From Paratrimastix pyriformis (taxonomy: Eukaryota; Preaxostyla; Paratrimastigidae): a stretch of 64,000 nt of DNA. Shown here piece by piece: positions 40,041 through 51,200 of this stretch. Within the stretch, counting starts at the first letter, position 1. Every line of letters starts with the position of its first letter. The DNA is taken from NCBI GenBank assembly GCA_027972325.1, contig JAPMOS010000017.1, positions 124,001 to 188,000 on the forward strand, in the 5' to 3' direction. The notes below the pieces were generated by a model that had not been told where the DNA came from, made no database searches, and saw only the letters and a list, made by a program, of their open reading frames with translations. The position numbers and the translations under genes are program-made.

Positions 40041-40318
40041 AGCAAAAAACCTTCCGGGACAATGCAGCAGCTGACCTGGCAAGAGCATTGCTGTGAAGAA
40101 ACTGGGTCCGTGGTTGTTTCGCGCACGAACAAAAAGTTTGCCGGCAGAATTCGCCACCCCGAGGAGAGAAAGACGCATACGGAGGATCAGGACTCAAGTG
40201 TATTCGAAGAAGGCAAGATCCAGTCAAAATAAATGCTGTGGGCCGGAGGCGGCCAGGTGGGGCTTGTCCCCCCGGTCCTCGCCCCCCGCCCTGCGTCACC
40301 GTTCCGGGGTCTTGGGGC

Positions 40319-41145
40319 CTACTGGGGTTTGGGCTTGAGGCCCTGCACGGAGCAGTCCATCAGGTCGTCGGGCGAGATGCGCAGCGATGGCTGCTCCGCC
40401 TGGGGGGCTGCAGCCGCGTCGAGAGCCGACAGCGCCGCGGCCGTGGAGGGGGCCGGGGCGGGGCCGGCCGGGGGGGCCGGGGCGGCCGACGCGGCGGCCA
40501 AATGCTGGGCGAACTCGCAGTAGCGCTTGTGGCGGCCCCAGTCGGCCCGTTGGCACTCGACCGAGCAGTAGTACAGCGTCCGGCAGCCCCTGTTGTCCGG
40601 GCCCCCCGAGAGGACATGGGGGCCACCCGTGTGATGTGACAGACGGGGCGGCAGCAGGGCGGGCTGGGCGCGAGGGGAGGGGGCTAACGGACGAGCACCG
40701 CTGGAAGGGCCGCTCTACGGAGATCTCGTTGCGCTTGCACATCCAGTTGGCGCAGAAATGCACGGCGGCCTCCTGGCGAGGGGGGAGTGGCCAACAGGGG
40801 CAGCAGTCAGGGCGGCTGGGGGCGGCGGGGTGGCAGGAGGTGGTGCGCGAGCGGGGGATGGGGATACGGACACCTTCCTTGGGCTCGGGCAGGACGCGCT
40901 CGGGGAAGGTGCGGCACACGAGGGACGGGCGGGGGAGCAGCTCCTTGAGGAGACTCTCCGAGGTGAACGAGGGCGAGGGCGCCGGGGGGGCAGCCACCAG
41001 GGCCAGGTCGAAGAAGAGCGGGAACCAGTTCTTCTCGACCGTCGAGAAGAGCACCGTCGCGAAGGGGTGCACCTTGGTGGCCATGTCGATCAGGGTGTTC
41101 TCGAAGAGCTGCCCGCGGGGATGGAGGTGCGTGTGTGTGTGGTGC

Positions 41146-41176
<31 letters not shown>

Positions 41177-41968
41177 GATGAGGGCGGATGTCAAGTCGGT
41201 GTCAATGCTTGTGTCCTCGGGAGGGAAGGCGGGGAGAGTTGACCTGCTGTGCCGTGCTGGGGATGGGGTCCTTCTCGGGGTTGAGCGGAGTCGACAAGAA
41301 GGCGACCTGCCCAACGATTGCGACATGGAGGTGAGCCTGGGGGGTATCGGGCACAGACTGGGTCCTCGACGAATTTCTTTGTAATGGTGTAAAGTTGTCG
41401 AAGGGGAATGCTCGACCGCAGGAAGAAAATGGGCTCCCGTTTTGGCATGTGCAATTTGTCCCGCAACAGATTGGCGGCTTGGACGAAATGCTCACCAGCA
41501 TCTGCGAGTGTGGCATACTTATTGCTGGACTCAGCGTCAGTCGGGAAAACCTAAAATGAAAGTGACGAAGGAAGCTCGGCAGGATCGCAAAACAGACGTA
41601 GCAATTATCGGCCTTCATCTCGAGCCGGCTCACAAGAATGAGTCGATAGCTGTCCGCAAAGTCAGCGGGCTGATGGAGGTTGGCATAACGAGCCAATGGG
41701 GTGTTCATTCCGTCTTGAGAGAAAAAGAAAGGAGACAGCAGCAAAGTCGACCGCGAACAAGCCGACCGTCACTCCCTCTCCCGGCCTCCTCTTTATCCTG
41801 TTTGCGGGTTGCGTTCTTCCCTTGACGAAAAAATACCAAACAGCCACTGAAGGATTCGAGTACGAGGAAGGTTCTGAGCATACAAACAATAAAACAATCT
41901 CTCTCGATTTTTCTAAATGAATCTGAATCCTTTGGAATAGAAAAGGAAGCTCCCAACCCTCCAAACAT
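40319..41968 (-). CDS. MYND-type zinc-finger protein
   Basis: Seven exons (41896-41968, 41634-41713, 41359-41550, 41244-41336, 40872-41108, 40693-40772, 40319-40589) sum to exactly 342 codons. The body is an all-new helical/beta domain (AGEHFVQAANLLRDKL, AHLHVAIVGQVAFLSTPLN, TVLFSTVEKNWFPLFFDLAL) that I cannot place. The C-terminal MYND finger reads HFCANWMCKRNE, then RCSGCRTLYYCSVECQRADW and GRHKRYCEF. It is split by two introns, and the CSGC pair is restored by splicing, which supports the join. MYND fingers bind proline-rich peptides, so a protein-interaction role is likely. The intron between the third and fourth exons is only 22 nt. The start is 90 bp from the divergent Atg27-like gene. 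Confidence 0.86.
41337..41358 (-). other. Ultra-short (22 nt) intron in the MYND gene
   Basis: Without removal the frame changes to a Pro/Arg/Cys-rich reading. With removal of 22 nt (GTCTG...CCCAG) the hydrophobic AHLHVAIVGQVAFL strand follows directly. An alternative donor 12 nt upstream would make it 34 nt. Both keep the frame. Confidence 0.65.
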
Positions 41969-42058
41969 CGTCCCTTTTTTCAGGCAGTTCGCAGGAAGCG
42001 GAGCATATTCTCCATGTCCCGGTTTTGCCAGCTGCTCCGGCGGGACACTTCCAATAGA
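41969..42058. promoter_or_regulatory. Putative bidirectional promoter, MYND / Atg27-like
   Basis: 90 bp between divergent start codons. It has a T-rich run near the MYND side and no recognisable core element. Confidence 0.45.
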
Positions 42059-43122
42059 ATGAAGCTGTTCATCCTCGCTCTCTCTCTCGCTGCTCTTGTG
42101 GTTGCGGATAGCACCTGCGTGTTCACTGCGGGCGGCAAGACTTTTGATCTGACCGCTCTGAAGAAAAACACTGGCGAGGCTTGGGACACTATCTATTCGA
42201 CTGGTACTGACTCGTGGCACTTCTATTTCCAGCCATGCGGTGGCAACCTCGACTCCACGTCTGGAACTTCCTGTTCGACTCGGCGATGCTAAAATCGGAC
42301 CGTTCCCCGGGATTTTCTTAAATAACTTTTCGTGTTCCGCCAGTTTCACCGGGAAGTTCCAGGATTGCACTGATAAGGCTCAGCTTCCTGCTGCTTGCAT
42401 CCAGATCGATCGCTATGGCCAGTGCAAGCGTGTTGCCGCTGCCACTCCTGCCGACACTTTCACCACTCTGACGACCGAGGGCAACCTGAACCTCACCTAT
42501 GGTGGCGGTGCATACTGCATGGGTGCCGCTCACAACCGTCAGGTCCGGTTTCAATTCTAATTCTTCATCTATTTCAAACTCCCCCTTAGATCCACATCGT
42601 TCTGACCTGCAATCAGGTTGCTGGTGAGCCCACTATCCGCGAGGATCCTGCAGGCTCTTGCTTCTACACTGTCCGTCATTATTTTTTTGAATTCGCTTTA
42701 TCTTTTTTTTCTTGTTTTTCTTCTCTTTCTTTTTCCGGGTTTTAGGTTGACTGGGCTCATCCCGCTGGCTGCGTTGTGCCTTCCGGTGGCATGTCCTTCG
42801 GCTGGATTATGATTATTATGTCTGCCGTTCAGCGACCTCCAAGTTCTATCGCCTCTTTTCCTGTTCATAGCATGCTTGTTTGCTTCGTCCTCTACATTGT
42901 CGGTGGTATGGCCTTCATGAAGTTCAAGAAGGGCGCGACTGGCAAGGAGATCATCCCCAACTCCGCCTTCTGGTTCGGCCTCCCCGGTCTTTGCTGGGTC
43001 TGTTTTCTATCATTTCCTCGGACCACTCACGATCGACTTCCCTTCCACAGGACGGCATGAAGTTCCTGTTCCACCTGTGCACCTTCTGCTGCCGCAAGCA
43101 GGGCTACAGCTCGCTCGCATAA
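42059..43122 (+). CDS. Atg27 / cation-dependent mannose-6-phosphate-receptor-like membrane protein (MRH domain)
   Basis: Six exons (42059-42258, 42344-42542, 42590-42670, 42746-42819, 42871-42997, 43051-43122) code 250 residues. A signal peptide (MKLFILALSLAALVVADS) leads into an MRH-type lectin fold: CVFTAGGKTFDLTALKK, WHFYFQPCGGNLD, YGQCKR, GGGAYCMGAAHNRQ, VLTCNQVAGEPT and CFYTVDWAHPAGCVVPS, with paired Cys. One membrane helix (IMIIIMLVCFVLYIVGGMAF) is completed only after splicing. A short cytosolic tail ends GYSSLA, with a YxxPhi sorting signal (YSSL). The family shuttles between Golgi, endosome and autophagic membranes. Whether it binds phosphomannose cannot be read from the sequence. 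Choosing between Atg27 and CD-M6PR needs a profile search. Confidence 0.87.
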
Positions 43123-43467
43123 GCCAACCTCTCCCCGGGCATCTTCATTATCCGGTATTTTTTTTTTCTATTTCCGCCACATCCGCGGGGCCTCGCAGCG
43201 GCCGGCGCCGGTCTCCCCTCTTCCCCCTCCCTCCATCTCCCCGACTTGTGCATTCGCCTCTCCAATAATGGGCCTCCGCGCCCTGGCCGGCCCCCCCCCT
43301 CTCTCGGCAGGCCGCCCGTCTCGCCCACATCCCCCGCCGCTCCCAACGGGCGGGACGAGGGTCCCTCGAACACAAAGGCCATGCCGCAAACGGAACGCCG
43401 TGTGCCGGAAGGGAAGCGGGGGAATCACAAAATGAGAAGCCGCCAGGCAGCGGAGGAGGAGGGGACG
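43123..43467. other. Convergent intergenic space, no gene
   Basis: 345 bp between the Atg27-like and CASP stop codons. It contains a T run at 43158-43167 just after the former and C/G-rich sequence beyond. No gene or RNA is supported. Confidence 0.7.
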
Positions 43468-44212
43468 TTAGCACTTGCGGTAGTGGAAGAGCAGGGCGAA
43501 GAGGAAGAGGTGGATTGCCCCCAGGTAGAAGACGATGAACCGCCTGGGGGGGGGGGGGGGGGGGGGGGGGGAGATGAGGTCGTGGGTCCGCTCAGCCGGG
43601 GGATGGAGGCGGACCGGCCGTACTTGTTGGAGACGAAGAGCTGGGTCCCCGAGAGCAGCAGCCGGTCGACCGTGTGCAACTCCTTCACCCGCTGCGCGCG
43701 CTCCTGCACGGGGAGGCGAGCAGGGGGGGGGGAGGGGGGGGGGGTGGGAACCGCGCACCACAGCACAGCAGGGGTGAGTGGTCAGTCCCCGGTGCAGCGG
43801 ACGCAGGGACGAGGCTGGCGGGGCGGGGCGGGGCAGGGACCTGCTCGCCGAAGAGCGAGAACGGGTTGATGGAGTTCTCGTAGGCGTCCCGGTAGCGGCG
43901 CTCGACCTCGCCGCCCCCGGCCCCAGCCTGCCGGGCGAGAGGAGGGCGAGAGGTGAGGCACCCGCTCCCGTGGCCACCCGGGTGATGGGGAGGGGAGTGG
44001 AGCGCGAGAGGGGAAGCGCACGCTTGGCTGGTGGCAGACCTGAGCGGGGCGGGCCTGTGCCTGTGCCTGTGCCTGGTACTGCTGCAGGTAGCGGATCTTC
44101 TCGTAGAGCTTGGTGTTGTCCGCCCGGAGACGGGCCGCCTCCTCGGCCGCCTGGGCGTGGCGCTGCTGCAGCTGCTGCTTCTCCTGTCGGGAGGCGATCC
44201 CAGCCCGCCCGC

Positions 44213-44243
<31 letters not shown>

Positions 44244-46433
44244 GACCCCAACGACCGGATGGAACCGAGTTGGGAGGGCGCTCCCCCTCGGGGCAGGCAG
44301 AGGTCGGGTGGGAGGGCGGGAGGGCAGGGGATAGGGCGGGGGGAAGGGTGTGGGGGGCTGTGCGGACGATCTCCAGGTCTGCGAGGCGCCTCTTGAGGCG
44401 GCTGCGCTGGTTGACGACCGCGTGCAGCAGGGTCTGCTCCCGCTGGGCGATGTCCAGCGCCGTGGGCTCGTCCCCAAGCGCCGGGGGCTGCGGGCGGGAG
44501 GGGAGGGGAGGGGGCGCGGGGCACAGCGTGAGCCGGGGCGGGGATGGCGGGGGTGGGCACGGGATGGGAGGCGGGCATCGGCCAGACCGATGGGCATGGA
44601 CATATATGGGCATGGGCATGGGCAGGGCATGGGCATGGGCATGGGCGGCGTAGCGGACCTCGGCCAGGCTGAGGAAGGAGCGGGGCGTCTCGGCGGGGAG
44701 CAGCAGGCGGGACGAGGCGGACAGCGAGGGCGAGGGCGGGGGCAGCAAGCCGCTCGGGCTGGAGATCAGCGAGCCGGGCGTCCCCCGCGGGGTCCGGGGC
44801 GTCATGGCCGGCCCTGCACGAGGCGCCACAGGGGGGCCGCGGCATGGGCGCAGTGCAAGAGCATGGTGAGCATGGTGAGCATGGTGAGCATGGTGAGCAT
44901 GGTGAGCATGGTGAGCATGATGCGCGGCAGCAGCAGGCAGCAGCAGGAGCAGCGGCAGCGGGCGGCCCGACCAGGGGGGTGGATGCGCTCCTGTGCGAGG
45001 AGGGTCTCGAGGTGGCCGTCCAGCTGGCCCAGCTGCTCCCGCTGCCGCTCCAGGTCGCCCTTCAGCTGGTCGTGGGCCTGCTGGAGCCCCTCCAGCTGCC
45101 GGGTCCGCTCCCCCAGGGCAACCTGCTCCCGCACACCACCCCAGCCCCGGGCCCCGGCCGAGCGGCGGCAGCGGTGGTGAGCGGTGGTGAGCGGCGGGTT
45201 GGGCCGGCAGCGTCTCCTCATTCCCACGCGCCAGCCATACAAGGAGCCGGCGAAGATTGGGCTGTGCTGGGGCTGTGGGAGAGTGGGGGGGGACCTTGAG
45301 CCTGGTGGCTTCGGCTGCGAGGGACTTGTTCTGGGCCACCAGCGCCGCCACGACGGCAGATTCCTCCTCGGCCGCCGCAGGCCCGGCCCCAGGGGCCCCC
45401 GGGGGGGCCGCCGGGCGCGAAGGGCTGTCCCCTGGGCCGAGCAGCGAGTCTGGCGGTGAGGGTTCCGCCCAGGGGGGGGGGGGGGGCCGGCATCGGGGCA
45501 GGAGGGAGGGGATGGGGAGGGGAGGGCTGACCCTCTCGGTCGCTGGCCGGGCCCTCGTCCCCGCTGGGCTCGTCGTCGTCTGCCGTGCCGTGTGTGCTCC
45601 GCTCCAGCTTCCCAAATGGCACAGGGACGGCAGGCAAGACGACCGGCGGTCAGTCGAACCGACTGGTGGGCGCGGGGCAGGCGCGGGGCAGGCGCGGGGG
45701 CGGGGAGGCGGGCCTTGTAGATGCGCAGCTTCCGCTTGAGCCTGAGGAAGCTCTGGGCGGAGGGGGTCGCGGCCACGCTCCGCTGGAGCTGCTCCACGAG
45801 GCGCTCCCTGGCCGCCAGCTGCCCGCGGACCTCGGCCAGCTCCCCTTGGTGGGCCTGGCGCCCCCCGGGCCGGGGGCGAGGCGGCGCAGCAGGGTGAGGG
45901 GCGAGACACATGGGCAGGTGGGGGTGCGGGTGCCGGGAGGCCAGGCGGACCTCACCCTGGCGGCGGAGCTGGTCGCGCAGGTCGGCGAGGGCCGCCCCCA
46001 GCTGGATGAGCTGCACCTCCTTCTGTGCCAGGGCCTGCTGCTGCTCGAGCCTGCGGCGTCGAGGAGCGGGCAGGGACGGGGGCAGGGACGGGGGCAGGGA
46101 CGGGGCAGGGACGGGGCAGGGACGGGGGCAGGCGCACGGCCAGGAACGGCACACGAAAAGCAGCAGCAGCGACACGCCGCCAGAAGGAACACGAACAGCC
46201 AAGGACGGTAAGCGGACGGACGGACGGATGGTTGTGAGCATGGAAGATGGCTGGTGGAGGGGGGGAGGAGGAGGAGGAGGGGGAGGGGAGGAGGAGGGAC
46301 AGACCCTTCGTCGATCCCTCCGGCAGCCAGCCCCTGCGGCGCCCGCCGAACCGGAGAACGTCCCGTTGGTGGATCGAGAGGCATGATGGAGGGGCATGGC
46401 GTGTGGCATGGCGTGTGGCATGGCGTGTGGCAT

Positions 46434-46467
<34 letters not shown>

Positions 46468-47984
46468 GTGGGGCATGGACAGGGACCTTGGCCCGCTCCA
46501 TCTCGGCGCAGCGCTTCTGGGCCCTGGCCAGCTCGTCGGCCATGGCGTCGAGCTCCCGCTGCGAGCCGCGCCGCTCCTCCTCTGCCCGAGCACCGCCGCG
46601 CACCATCCGGGGGCCGGTCAGCCGGGAGGGGAGGGGGAGGCGGTGGGCCTGAGAGCGGGGGCGGACCGACGCGTGCCTGGAGCTCCATCAGCTGGGTCTG
46701 GGCGGCGGTGAGGCTCTGCTGGGCGCGGCGATAGTTCTTCTCGGCCGCCTGCAGCTGCCCGTCCAGCTGCTTCTCCCTGCCCGCCCCGCGCCGCCCCGGA
46801 CGGCCCCCATGAGTGCAGCAGGGAAGGCCCCAGGAGGGCAGCAGGGAAGGCCGGGCCCAGGAGGGCAGCAGGGAAGGCCAGCCGGTGGAAGAAGAGGCGT
46901 CCGGACCGCTCGGCGGAGGCCTCGCTGCGCCGCTGGAAGTCCTTCAGGAGCAGGAGCCGCTGCTCGTCGAAGAGCCTCTTGGCCCGCTCCTCAACCTGCT
47001 CGCGGAGGCGACGGGAGGGCGAGGGCCACCGGGACGGATGAATGAATTGAACAGATGGTTGGACGGGCCGTCGGGATATGGGCGGTCACCTGGGCCGCAG
47101 GATGGAGTGCGGACCTGTCGCTCGATCTCCTCCTGGGGAAGGGCCGGGGCCCCCTCGGGGGTCTTCTTCTTGGCCAGGGCGCTGACCCTCTGCAGGGCCT
47201 CCTGGATCTCCTGCCGCAGGCGGGCGTTCTCCTCCTCGAGCCGCTCGGCCCGGGAGAGAACCTCCGTGTCCCGCTGCCGAATGGGACGGGTGGAGAGCCG
47301 GCTCGTCTTCCGGGGGAGGGAGGGGAGGGAGGGGGAGGGAGGAGGAGGGGGAGGGAGGGAGGGAGGGAGGGAGGGGGAGGGAGGGGAGGGAGGGAGGGAG
47401 GGGGGCAGAGGCGCAACAGACCACAGCATTCCGAAGGAAGGGCACCGGGTCCGGGGTCGTATCCAGGAGCCTTCGCGAGGGTGTGGGCGTGAGGGAATGG
47501 AGACATCCGAGAAAGTCCAGACTTGTAGATGGAGAGGAAAGCGTTCTCGGCGTACTTGCTCCTCTTGGTCAGGGCGTCAATTTCATCCTGGTATAATCTG
47601 AGGAGCGGAGGGATGGCTGCTGGTTTCTGCTCTTCCTCGAGCTTTTTGAAATTGCGAGTCTGTTTTGAGCGTGCGATTGAAGGGTTTGTCATGAGTGAGT
47701 CTTCACCGACCTGTTCGAGAAGATGCTTCTTCGACTTGGCCGATTCTTCGATGTGATCGGCAATTCCAAGACCTTGAGCGTCAAGACCACCCCGCTTTTC
47801 GTCCAATGCGAGCTGCTCCCATGCTTCTAGAGCCGCTTGCAGGGGAACGGTGCCTCGGGGTGGTGGAGACGGTGCGCTTGGTGGTAAAACTGGTTCCGTG
47901 GTTAAGATAGGCTATTTCTCCTTCTGGGTAATAAGATTTTTCCGGATTTTTCAAGTTGTCCATCCTCGTTCGTTCCGAGGCCAT
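43468..47984 (-). CDS. CASP: CASP golgin (CUX1-related Golgi coiled-coil membrane protein)
   Basis: CASP is a tail-anchored coiled-coil protein of Golgi rims acting in intra-Golgi retrograde tethering. Start ATG 47984 (MASERTRMDNLKNPEK); a 37-nt intron (47854-47890) joins to VPLQAALEAWEQLALDEKR. An in-frame 51-nt intron is then removed to give KKHLLEQ-TRNFKKLEEEQ. The family signature PLLRLYQDEIDALTKRSKYA follows. The middle is coiled coil over many exons (RAERLEEENARLRQEIQEAL, RQAHQGELAEVRGQLAARE). The C-terminal block is diagnostic: NTKLYEKIRYLQQYQ, YENSINPFSLFGEQ, RAQRVKELHTVDRLLLSG and the anchor RFIVFYLGAIHLFLFALLFH, ending YRKC. Introns here are long and full of simple repeats, so middle exon borders are approximate. 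Confidence 0.88.
43551..43570. repeat. Homopolymer G run in last CASP intron
   Basis: A G run (C on the sense strand) lies immediately upstream of the exon coding the membrane anchor, so it falls in the 3' part of the intron. Confidence 0.88.
44862..44924. repeat. GGTGAGCAT nonamer repeat in CASP
   Basis: About seven tandem copies of a nine-base unit lie in a non-coding stretch between coiled-coil exons of the CASP gene. Confidence 0.88.
46434..46465. repeat. Homopolymer G run (about 30 nt) in CASP intron
   Basis: The longest G run in the window, read as C on the coding strand, preceded by a GCATGGCGTGTG repeat at 46390-46433. It lies in an intron upstream of a coiled-coil exon. Confidence 0.9.
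47310..47405. repeat. GGGA tetramer tract in CASP intron
   Basis: A long GGGA/GGGGA tract, CCCT on the sense strand, between the exon with PLLRLYQDEIDALTK and the next coiled-coil exon. Confidence 0.85.
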
Positions 47985-48224
47985 GGGGAGGTTGGTGGGA
48001 GGAGGATTTATGAAGAAGTACCTTTGTTTTAAGTGTGGTCCTTTGTTGACTTATTTGAAGAGTGCAAATTAATATTGTCACTTCTGGAACACTCAGGATG
48101 TTTTCCTCCTCGAGATTTCTGGTAGAGCGTCTGCTGTCAATGCGAGCCCATCAAGGACGGCACACCGAAAAGTAAGTCCGGCACGGCGAATTCGTCCCAG
48201 GGGTTCAAGAGCACTTTTCATGTG
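47985..48224. promoter_or_regulatory. Divergent spacer, CASP / receptor kinase
   Basis: 240 bp of AT-richer sequence between the divergent starts of CASP and the receptor kinase, likely carrying both promoters. No standard box was recognised. Confidence 0.4.
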
Positions 48225-51200
48225 ATGGGACCCCCATCGCTTTTCTATGTTGTTTTGTGGGGATTGTTCCTCTTTGCTTCATGTAATGACCTCAGCCTTG
48301 TTGTTTCCCCATCAAATCTCACCCCAGGCGATTGTGGTTCGGATCTGAACCCCTGTCCTTCCATCGCTTCCGCGCTCAACCGGGCCGTCGGAATTTCCGC
48401 CGAAACTCCATGCTCTTCGCTCACTCTTCGACTTCTCAAAACCAATTTTACAGGCCCGGGCAACACGAACATCTCGTTGACCTCGTTCCCGATCAGTTTC
48501 ACCCAACATTCAAGCATCAAAATTATGGGCGTTGCAGCCGATACCACCATTTTTTGCAATTTCGAAAGTCCAGCCTTCATTGTCGCCGGTTCGACTCATC
48601 TCACTCTCTCGGGGCTCCGGTTTCGGAATTGCGTCGGCCCTGCCGCCGTGGTCGGCCGGGATGGGGCTGTCGTGTCGGTGGAAAACTCGACGTTTGAGAT
48701 GATTAACTACCACAATGGGACCCTGCCTGTTTTCTCGGATCCTCTCGGGTCTGCTTTTCCGGGGTGATCGTCCTCGCCCTGACGCCCTGGATCGCTTCTA
48801 GGGCCCCGGTCGCGTCCTACTTGGATTTCCTGGGGGCAACGTTGACGGTCTCCGGATGTGTTTTTGTCATGCCATCACCAAAGCTCGCCTGTCTGTTTTC
48901 GCGCCCTTTCTGCTCTCACCGGGTCGGGGCGTTGGCTCGGTCCCTCTGCAGCGCTGGGGCAGCCGCTGATCTTCCAGGGGATGATCACGGCCAGTGAGCT
49001 GACCGGGCCCCTGAGCATCACAGACACGGCTTGGGTGCCTTCGCCAGACCCCGACCCCGACACGCCTGTGCCGCCCGCTTCCATCTCCGCTGCTGGGGCC
49101 GAGGGCAGCAACGAGCCTGCGGGGCGCCTCTCCCTCCTCGATCCGGATGTCGTCTGCTCGAAGCCGACAGTTACAGGCGGCGGCAAGGAGATGACCATGG
49201 TCGCGGTCTTCCAGTGCGGCACGGCCCTGAGCGTCACCGACAGCAGCCAGCCTGTCATCATGCGGGGTGTCACCCTGCGGCGGATGACGCCGCCCCCCTT
49301 GTTGCGCGCCGCGGGCGTCTCCTACATCAGCATCCCGGGCGCTGTGGTCTACGTGCGCAATGTGACGGGGGATGTCCAAGTGGCTGACTGCCACACGGCC
49401 GGGTGCCTGTTGTCTCCGTTCTCCATCCAGCGCGTCACCGGCGCTGTCTCCTTCCAGGTCCGTGCCCGAGTGCCCGAGGTGGGTGGCGGGGGGTCGGTCG
49501 GATCTGCCGATGGATCGTCGGCATCATCACAGACCCACAGCACGGCACAGCCCATTGACACAACCTGATCGATCTCCACCCCCCACACTCCCCTCCCCTG
49601 TCCTTCTGGACCCATTCAGGGATCCGTCTTCACGGATAACAGCAACGATCAATCCACGATCTTGCGACTCAAATCGTGCGCCCTGGTGGCCATCACGGTC
49701 GACGGGCCGCTGACCCTGACCGACATCCGCATGGAGCGGTGCCTGGGCTCGGGGGGCCTCGAGTTATGGGACGTCCGCGGGCAGGTGACCATGCGCCGGG
49801 TGGACATCTTCAACAACACGGCCGCCTCGCTCGGGTCGCTGGTCAACTATGTCGCCCCCACGCCGACCGCCGCTTCGGGGCTGGTGGTCGAGGGAGGTCT
49901 CTGGTCGGCCAACCGCCTCTCCCCGATCGCCGGTCCGCAGCCTGCGCCTGCCGCATTCCATCCGCCCTCGGGCCACGGAGCGCATCCTCATCTCTCGCCC
50001 TCGGCTGCCCCCCATCCCATCCCATCCCATCCCATCCCCATCCCATCCCATCCCATCCCATCCCATCCCATCCCATCCCATCCCATCCCATCCCATCCCA
50101 TCCCATCCCATCAGGTGCGGCCTTCGTTTTCGCGGGGGGCCTGGCGGGGTTCCGCCTGACCGATCTGAGCATGGTCGACAATGTCGTGGGGCAGAACTCC
50201 AAGTCCCCGTCCATCACCAGCCCACAGCCGTCCCTGCTGAGCGTCTCCGGGTACCCGTCCCTGAACATGACCCGGTGCACGATCACCGGAAACCGGTGCC
50301 CCAACAACAGCTCGGTGGCCCTCTACCAGGGCGGCCCAACCGCCATCGTGGGGGGCAACTTCTCGGGCAATGTGGGCTGCAGCGGGGCGGCCATCCTGGT
50401 CAACGGGGTCGACGGTCTCCTCATCAACGGAACCACATTCGACGCCAACAGCGCCCTCATGGTCTGCCCCGTGGCTGCTGGCCTCCCCGTGCCGCCGCGG
50501 GTCACGGCCAGGGGGGTAGCGAATCGTCTCACTCCCATCCGCCCATCCCCCACTCAGGGCGGGGCCGTGTTCATCACGGCGCGCTGGCCCACCAACGCCA
50601 CGATCGTGGGGGCGAACTTCACCAACAACTGGCTCACACAGCCCACCCAGCAGGACACCATCAACCAATTCTGCGGCGGGTCGGCCTTGCTCTTGCCCCG
50701 GGGCTGAGGGCGTGCGCACGGGGTGCCTATGGGGGCAGGGCGGTCCTCCGCAGCGGTGTCATGACGCGGCGTGCTGCCTCCTCCTCCTCCTTCTCCTCCT
50801 CCTCCTGCCTCCTCCTCCCCTCCCCCCCAGGGCGCTCATGATCACCAACCGTGCGAGCTTGGACATCTTCGACACCGACTTCATCGGCAACGTCGCCGGT
50901 TCGCACAGCTTCCAGACATCCAGCCGCGTCTGGGGCCAAGGGGGCGCACTGTGCGGCGTCTCGGTTCGGCCGGACGCCCGGTGCCGCGCTGAGCGGTGCG
51001 TTTTCCGCGGCAACCAGGTTTGCACCTCCGCCCTCCCGCCCTCTCTCCCTCCCCCTCCCCAGCCAGCCACCAGCCAGCCAGCCGCATCCACACCCGTCGT
51101 GAGATCGGTGCTCTCCTCACCGGGTTGGGCCTTCTTCTTCTCCCATCGCACACCCCGCACGCCGCCATCCATGTGGGCAGGCGAGCAACCAGGGCGGGGC

